A stretch of DNA of 64,000 bases from RGIG529 sp050950425 (GTDB taxonomy: Bacteria > Bacillota > Clostridia > Oscillospirales > Oscillospiraceae): assembly GCA_050950425.1 (NCBI GenBank), contig JBMNHO010000002.1:1426001-1490000 (forward strand), written 5' to 3'. Shown here piece after piece: positions 59,437-64,000 of this stretch (positions are counted from its first letter, which is position 1; each line of letters begins with the position of its first letter). Position numbers and translations under genes: made by a program. The notes below the pieces were generated by a model. That model searched no databases. It was not told the DNA's origin and saw nothing but the letters and a program-made list of their open reading frames with translations.

Positions 59437-60651
59437 TTAATATTTTTCCACGAACTCGTCCTTGCCGCCGCTGATTTTGATGATGGTGCATTCTTTGATC
59501 GGGTTGTTGTTTTCATCAAAGGTAATATGTCCGGTGAGACAGTCCAGATCGGTTGCCTTCAGGTTGTCGATGATGGCCTGGCGGCATTCCGCGCTGGTGT
59601 CAATGGTCTGTCCGGCATCTTCTGTTGCTTTGATGGCGTTTAGCATAATCTGAGCGGAGTCATAGCCCAGCGCGGAGAAGGAGTTGGGGTCTTGGTTGTA
59701 CGCAGCCTTAAAAGCAGCCTGGAAGGACTGCACCTTTTCGCTGGTATCCCCGGAATAGTAGTGGTTGGGGTAATACATACCGTCAAACACGGAGGTGTCG
59801 GCACCTTGAATGGTCAGCACGCCGTCGGTTCCGTCAACACCCAGGAAGGTGCTCTTGATGCCCAATTGTTTTGCCTGGGAGCAGATCAGATAGGCAGTGT
59901 TGTAATAATCGGGAATAAAGAGAACATCCGGGTTTTTGCCGGAGATATTGGTGAGCTGGGCGTTAAAGTCAACGTCACCCTTGGCGTATCCTTCTGTTGC
60001 GACAATGGAAAGGCCGATTTCCTGTGCCTTTTCGGTAAAGGCCTGCATCAGGCCGGTGGAATAGGCGTCAGATGTGTTGTAAATAATGGCAGCGGTGCCA
60101 ACGTCCAGCTTTTCCTTTGCGTAGGAAGCCATTTTGCCACCCTGGAACGGGTCTTCAAAGCAAGCCCGGAAGAAGTTCTTGCCATATGTGGTGACGTCAG
60201 GGTGGGTGGCGGAAGCGGTGATGCAGGGCATATTGTCCGCAACGGATTTCTGCGCGACACCGAACGTGGGGTTGCTTGTAACCGGGCCGATGACGGCAAC
60301 GACCTGGTCGGATGTAACCAGCTTGTTGTATGCGTTGAGCGCTTCTGTTGCGTCACCCTTGTCGTCATAAATCACAAGCTCTACCTGTTTCCCGTTGATG
60401 CCACCGGCTTCGTTCAGCTGGTCGGCATACAGCTTTACGCCGTTGTTGACGGCAGTACCGTACACGGCAACGTCGCCGGTGAGGGGCGTGATGACGCCGA
60501 CTTTAATGACGCCTTCTGTGGCGGTGCCGCTGGGAGCGGCGCTTGCGTTGGGGTCTGCGCTGGGCGTTCCCCCGCCGTTGCCGCAGGCAACCAGAGGGGT
60601 AAGGCAGAGCACTGACGCAAGAACCAGCGCAAAAATGCGAGATTTTTTCAT
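59437..60651 (-). CDS. livK: branched-chain amino acid-binding lipoprotein LivK/LivJ-type
   Basis: The 404-residue receptor has a lipoprotein signal KSRIFALVLASVLCLTPLVACG (lipidated Cys near 23) and a G/S/A-rich linker, then the periplasmic-binding-protein type I fold: IKVGVITPLTGDVAVYGTAV, DKGDATEALNAYNKLV, ASATHPDVTTYGKNFFRACFED. The start at 60,651 has GGAGGAAATAGA upstream; the longer frame to 60,699 crosses the promoter leader. First gene of livKHMGF. Specificity for leucine, isoleucine or valine is from family only; some members bind other amides or amino acids. Confidence 0.93.
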   Translation of the reverse strand: MKKSRIFALVLASVLCLTPLVACGNGGGTPSADPNASAAPSGTATEGVIKVGVITPLTGDVAVYGTAVNNGVKLYADQLNEAGGINGKQVELVIYDDKGDATEALNAYNKLVTSDQVVAVIGPVTSNPTFGVAQKSVADNMPCITASATHPDVTTYGKNFFRACFEDPFQGGKMASYAKEKLDVGTAAIIYNTSDAYSTGLMQAFTEKAQEIGLSIVATEGYAKGDVDFNAQLTNISGKNPDVLFIPDYYNTAYLICSQAKQLGIKSTFLGVDGTDGVLTIQGADTSVFDGMYYPNHYYSGDTSEKVQSFQAAFKAAYNQDPNSFSALGYDSAQIMLNAIKATEDAGQTIDTSAECRQAIIDNLKATDLDCLTGHITFDENNNPIKECTIIKISGGKDEFVEKY

Positions 60652-60714
60652 TCTATTTCCTCCATTTTTTTGTATTTGCGGAGCAAGCCCGCAGAGCAAT
60701 AAGACATGTTGACA

Positions 60715-60743
60715 ATTATACAGTTAGAATGAAAAGTTGTCAA
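60715..60743 (-). promoter_or_regulatory. sigma-A promoter of the liv operon
   Basis: On the minus strand TTGACA, 17 bases, TATAAT: a consensus promoter, 64 bases before livK. No operator is recognised. Confidence 0.85.
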
Positions 60744-60820
60744 TCTATTTCCCGTCAAAAAGAACAAAAAAGGTTTTTAGATTGATCTTTTTTTCGTTGT
60801 TTTATGAACCAAAGCAGGCA

Positions 60821-61558
60821 TTAAATCAGATAGCCCCCGTTGGGGCTTAAAACCTGTCCTGTGATGAAGTCGGCGGCGGAGGAGGCCAGAAATAGATAAG
60901 TTTGTGCGATGTCTTCCGGCTTTCCCAGGCGTTCCAGGGGGGTCTCCAGGCGAAAACCGTCCAATGCTTCGGCGTCAAACCCGGCTATCATGTCTGTTTG
61001 TGTGGCGCCCGGCGCGACGCAGTTGACACAGATCCCGGAGGGGCCCAATTCCTTGGCCAAAGACTGGGTCATGCCGATGACAGCAGCCTTGGACGCGGAA
61101 TAGGCCGCCTCGCAAGAGGCGCCGGACATGCCCCAAATGGAAGAAACCGTGATAATTTTGCCGGATTTTCGATGGATCATGCCGGGTAAAACCGCTTGGC
61201 AGGCATGAAAGACCCCATCCACGTTTACCGCGAAAATGGAGCGCCAGTCCTCCTCTGTGAATTCGGTGACTAGCCCGTAATTGGCGATGCCCGCATTGCA
61301 TATCAGAATGTCAATTTGTTTGTATGAGAGCAACACCTTGTCAACCATTTCAAAAACGTCGTTTCGCTTGGAAACGTCGGCATGGAAGGCGGAAGCGGAA
61401 TATCCTTGGGCGGTCAGCTCCGAAACCAGCTCAAGGGCGGCTTGTTCGCTTTTGTGATAATTCACAGCGACCTGATAGCCCGCCTGGGCAAACAGGCGGG
61501 CTGCCGCCCGCCCGATGCCCCTGGAAGCGCCGGTGATTAAAACCGTTTGTTTCATCAT
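60821..61558 (-). CDS. short-chain dehydrogenase/reductase (FabG-like)
   Basis: The 245-residue SDR has the NAD(P)-binding TGASRGIGRAA at residues 9-19, NAG at 88-90 and the catalytic set S140, Y153, K157 (VSSIWGMSGAS, YSASK). The end NGGYLI and overall length match FabG-type 3-oxoacyl reductases, but the substrate cannot be fixed. It starts at 61,558, whose ATG overlaps the stop of the glycogen phosphorylase gene (ATGA), with AGAAAGGA upstream, so it is translationally coupled to it. Association with glycogen metabolism is unusual and unexplained. Confidence 0.88.
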   Translation of the reverse strand: MMKQTVLITGASRGIGRAAARLFAQAGYQVAVNYHKSEQAALELVSELTAQGYSASAFHADVSKRNDVFEMVDKVLLSYKQIDILICNAGIANYGLVTEFTEEDWRSIFAVNVDGVFHACQAVLPGMIHRKSGKIITVSSIWGMSGASCEAAYSASKAAVIGMTQSLAKELGPSGICVNCVAPGATQTDMIAGFDAEALDGFRLETPLERLGKPEDIAQTYLFLASSAADFITGQVLSPNGGYLI

Positions 61559-63999
61559 TTGTGAGGGGTCCTTTCTGTGATGGGGATGCGCCAAATTTCG
61601 CTGGCATACATTCGGATGCTTCGGTCGGCGGCAAAGATGCCGGACCGCGCGATGTTGTGCAGGGACATTTGATTCCACAGCAGGGGATTTCGGTATCGTT
61701 CCTCCGCGATCTGGTGGGCCTTGACGTAGGCGTCAAAGTCCGCTAGAAGCATATATTCATCCGCGGAGCTTTTTTCGCCGATCAAAAGACGGCTGGCGAT
61801 TTCGCTGTACGATACGCCGTCGCCAAATCCGGCAGACAGCCGGTCAATCACCCGTTTCAGGGCATCGTTGTGATTGTAATACGTGTAGGGATTATATCCC
61901 TGCTGCTTTTTCCGTGTCACTTCTTCGGCAGTGAGCCCAAAGAGAAACATATTTTCAGAGCCGACGGCTTCATGCATCTCCACATTGGCGCCGTCCAGTG
62001 TGCCGATGGTGAGGGCGCCGTTCATCATGAATTTCATATTGCCGGTGCCCGACGCTTCTTTCCCGGCCGTGGAAATTTGCTCGGAAATGTCCGAAGCGGG
62101 GATCAGCTTTTCCGCTAGGGAAACACGATAATTTTCCAAGAAAAACACCTGCAACCTGTCTTTGCAGCGGGGATCCGTGTTGATTTTTGAAGCGACGCTG
62201 CAGATGAGCCGGATGATCTGCTTGGCGATCAAATAGCCCGGCGCGGCTTTTGCGCCGAACAAAAACGTGCGGGGAACCATGTCAAATGTTGGGTCGTTCT
62301 GCAATCGGTCATACAGATACAAAATATGCAGCACGTTCAGCAGCTGCCGCTTGTATTCGTGCAGCCGTTTGACCTGCACGTCAAAAATGGCATTGGGGTT
62401 GATCTCGATTTGATACTCTTTCCGGGCGAAGGCGGCAAAATCCAGCTTATTTTGCCGCTTGATCCCGGAAAGTTCCTCCAGCACGGAAACGTCTCCTTTA
62501 AACCGCTCCAATTCCGAAAGCTTGCCGGGGTGCAGCAGGTAGGCGTCTGACCCTGTGAGGGAGCAGATCAGCCGGTGCAGCCGGGGGTTGGACTGGGCGA
62601 GCCAGCGGCGGTGGTCAACGCCGTTTGTCACGTTGAAGAACTTTTGGGGCATCATACGATAGGCGTTTTGAAAGGTGTCCCGCTTCAAGATCCCGGTGTG
62701 CAGAGCGGAAACGCCGTTGACGGCGAAGCAGGCGGCAACACATAGGTTGGCCATCCGCACTTCGTTGCCCCAGACGACGGCCATTTCCTGCACCTTGCTG
62801 GGATCACCCTGAAAAAAGGAGTTAACAGACTGGCAAAACCGCCAGTTGATCTCACGGAGGACGGAAAAAATCCGGGGCAGGAGGGTTTCGAACAAGCTTT
62901 GGGGCCAGCGCTCCAGCGCCTCGGAAAGAATGGTGTGGTTCGTATATGCCACGGTCTGGGTGACGATGCCCCAGGCGGTCTCCCAGTCATATCCCTCCAC
63001 GTCCAGAAAAATACGCATCAGCTCGGGAATGACGATGGCCGGGTGGGTGTCATTGATTTGGATGACATGGTGTTCGTGGAAATTGCGCAAAGTGCCGTGC
63101 TGGGCTCTGTGTTTTCTTGTGATGGACTGAACCGTGGCAGATACAAAGAAGTACTGCTGTTTCAGGCGCAGCGATTTTCCTTCGTAATGGTTGTCGTCAG
63201 GATACAGCACCTTGGCGATGACTTCGGCCATGGCCTGCTGCTCCATCGCCTTTAAATAGTCGCCCCGAGAGTAAAGGGACATGTCAACGGGGACAGGGGA
63301 CTTGGCGTCCCAAAGGCGCAGGGTGTTGACCTGGTTTGTGTGGTATCCCGAGATGTTCATGTCTTTTGGGATGGCAAGAACCGTTGTGGCATCTTTCAAA
63401 GAGATGTGCAGCCGGCCGTTTTCCCAATGCTCTTCCACCGTGCCGCCAAACTGCACCTCCTCCACTTCATCCATCTTTGGAATGAGCCAAACATCACCAA
63501 GGTTCATCCAGTCGTCCGCCAGTTCCACTTGCTGCCCGTCGATGATCTTCTGCTTGAAAATCCCCAGCTCGTAGCAAATGGAATATCCTGTCGCGGGGAT
63601 GCCCAAGGTGGTCATGCTGTCTAAATAACATGCGGCCAGCCGGCCCAGGCCGCCGTTTCCAAGGCCGGCGTCCGGCTCTGACTCCAGAATGTCCGTCAGA
63701 TGATAGCCAAGCTCGGAGAGGGCATCCTGCAGCGGCTCCAGAACGCCCAGATTATAGGCGTTTTTCAAAAGGGACCGGCCAAGCAAAAATTCCAGCGAAA
63801 GATAATGAACCTGGCGCTTGTCCTGGGGGTCTGGCTGGGCGCCGCGGGTGCGCTGGTTCTCGGACAAAATATCACGCAGGACCAGGGCCGATGCTTTGAA
63901 CAGATGCATGGGATTGGCCTCGGATACCTCCCTTCCAAAATGGTGGCGCAGTTTGGCGACCAGGGCTGTTTTCATGGTTTGTTTGGTGTAAATTGGCAT
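61555..63999 (-). CDS. glgP: glycogen/maltodextrin phosphorylase (start near window edge)
   Basis: The 814-residue enzyme cleaves alpha-1,4-glucan with phosphate to glucose-1-phosphate. Marks: NGGLGRLAACYLDS near residue 114-128, VIQINDTHPAI near 313, and the PLP lysine K656 in GTGNMKFMMNGAL, followed by TIGTLDGANVE. The ATG at 63,999 is one base from the edge; no ribosome site can be checked, so the true start might lie upstream. Length is typical (about 800-830), which favours this start. It overlaps the SDR gene. Confidence 0.94.
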   Translation of the reverse strand: MPIYTKQTMKTALVAKLRHHFGREVSEANPMHLFKASALVLRDILSENQRTRGAQPDPQDKRQVHYLSLEFLLGRSLLKNAYNLGVLEPLQDALSELGYHLTDILESEPDAGLGNGGLGRLAACYLDSMTTLGIPATGYSICYELGIFKQKIIDGQQVELADDWMNLGDVWLIPKMDEVEEVQFGGTVEEHWENGRLHISLKDATTVLAIPKDMNISGYHTNQVNTLRLWDAKSPVPVDMSLYSRGDYLKAMEQQAMAEVIAKVLYPDDNHYEGKSLRLKQQYFFVSATVQSITRKHRAQHGTLRNFHEHHVIQINDTHPAIVIPELMRIFLDVEGYDWETAWGIVTQTVAYTNHTILSEALERWPQSLFETLLPRIFSVLREINWRFCQSVNSFFQGDPSKVQEMAVVWGNEVRMANLCVAACFAVNGVSALHTGILKRDTFQNAYRMMPQKFFNVTNGVDHRRWLAQSNPRLHRLICSLTGSDAYLLHPGKLSELERFKGDVSVLEELSGIKRQNKLDFAAFARKEYQIEINPNAIFDVQVKRLHEYKRQLLNVLHILYLYDRLQNDPTFDMVPRTFLFGAKAAPGYLIAKQIIRLICSVASKINTDPRCKDRLQVFFLENYRVSLAEKLIPASDISEQISTAGKEASGTGNMKFMMNGALTIGTLDGANVEMHEAVGSENMFLFGLTAEEVTRKKQQGYNPYTYYNHNDALKRVIDRLSAGFGDGVSYSEIASRLLIGEKSSADEYMLLADFDAYVKAHQIAEERYRNPLLWNQMSLHNIARSGIFAADRSIRMYASEIWRIPITERTPHK

Positions 64000-64000
64000 G

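Overview
The window looks like a stretch of a Clostridia chromosome, most likely an Oscillospiraceae/Ruminococcaceae-type gut anaerobe. The chromosomal genes are moderately GC-rich, have strong AGGAGG-type ribosome sites and encode 2-hydroxyacyl-CoA dehydratase chemistry. The mobile part is a Tn1549/CTn4-type integrative conjugative element (ICE), typical of gut Firmicutes. The species cannot be named from sequence alone.

Positions 1 to about 45,440 are the ICE, nearly all on the minus strand. From its right end it carries parB, an XRE regulator, a RepA-like initiator, a deoxyribosyltransferase-like protein, pcfB, virD4, the maff2/TrbL-like/PrgI/VirB4/NlpC-P60/DUF4315/DUF4366 transfer operon, topB, an ArdC-type protein, a giant methylase-helicase, mobC, a CD1845-type membrane protein, the relaxase, and the start of a response regulator cut by the window edge. 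The ICE integrase is not in the window.

The ICE has been invaded repeatedly. (1) A 9.4 kb integrative mobilizable element (IME, about 31,816-41,210), with its own large serine recombinase, TnpV, TnpW, MobA/MobL relaxase, DUF3847 protein and primase/RepA-type ATPase, splits virD4 between its Walker A and Walker B halves. (2) A 2.78 kb group II intron (25,827-28,607) sits in maff2; removing it restores an exact 71-codon gene. (3) Three AT-rich accessory genes sit between backbone modules: an unknown 374-residue protein, a TIR-domain protein and a reverse transcriptase of defence type. (4) The IME carries an AT-rich pair, a lipoprotein and a protein faintly like uracil-DNA glycosylases. A second TnpV gene, with its own ribosome site, is encoded out of frame inside the linker of the giant helicase.

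Positions 45,444-45,893 hold the 3' remnant of a tyrosine integrase (one in-frame stop) and a tRNA-Ser. From 46.2 kb the chromosome resumes: an Smr-domain gene, xpt and pyrB (with a PyrI-like zinc motif at its C-terminus), five tRNAs (Gly, Arg, His, Gln, Lys) and an SLH-domain protein. Next comes an operon of a dehydratase activator, two dehydratase subunits and a propionate-CoA-transferase-like enzyme, which fits fermentation of a 2-hydroxy acid such as lactate. A convergent livKHMGF branched-chain amino acid transporter follows, then an SDR oxidoreductase overlapping the 3' end of a glycogen phosphorylase gene.
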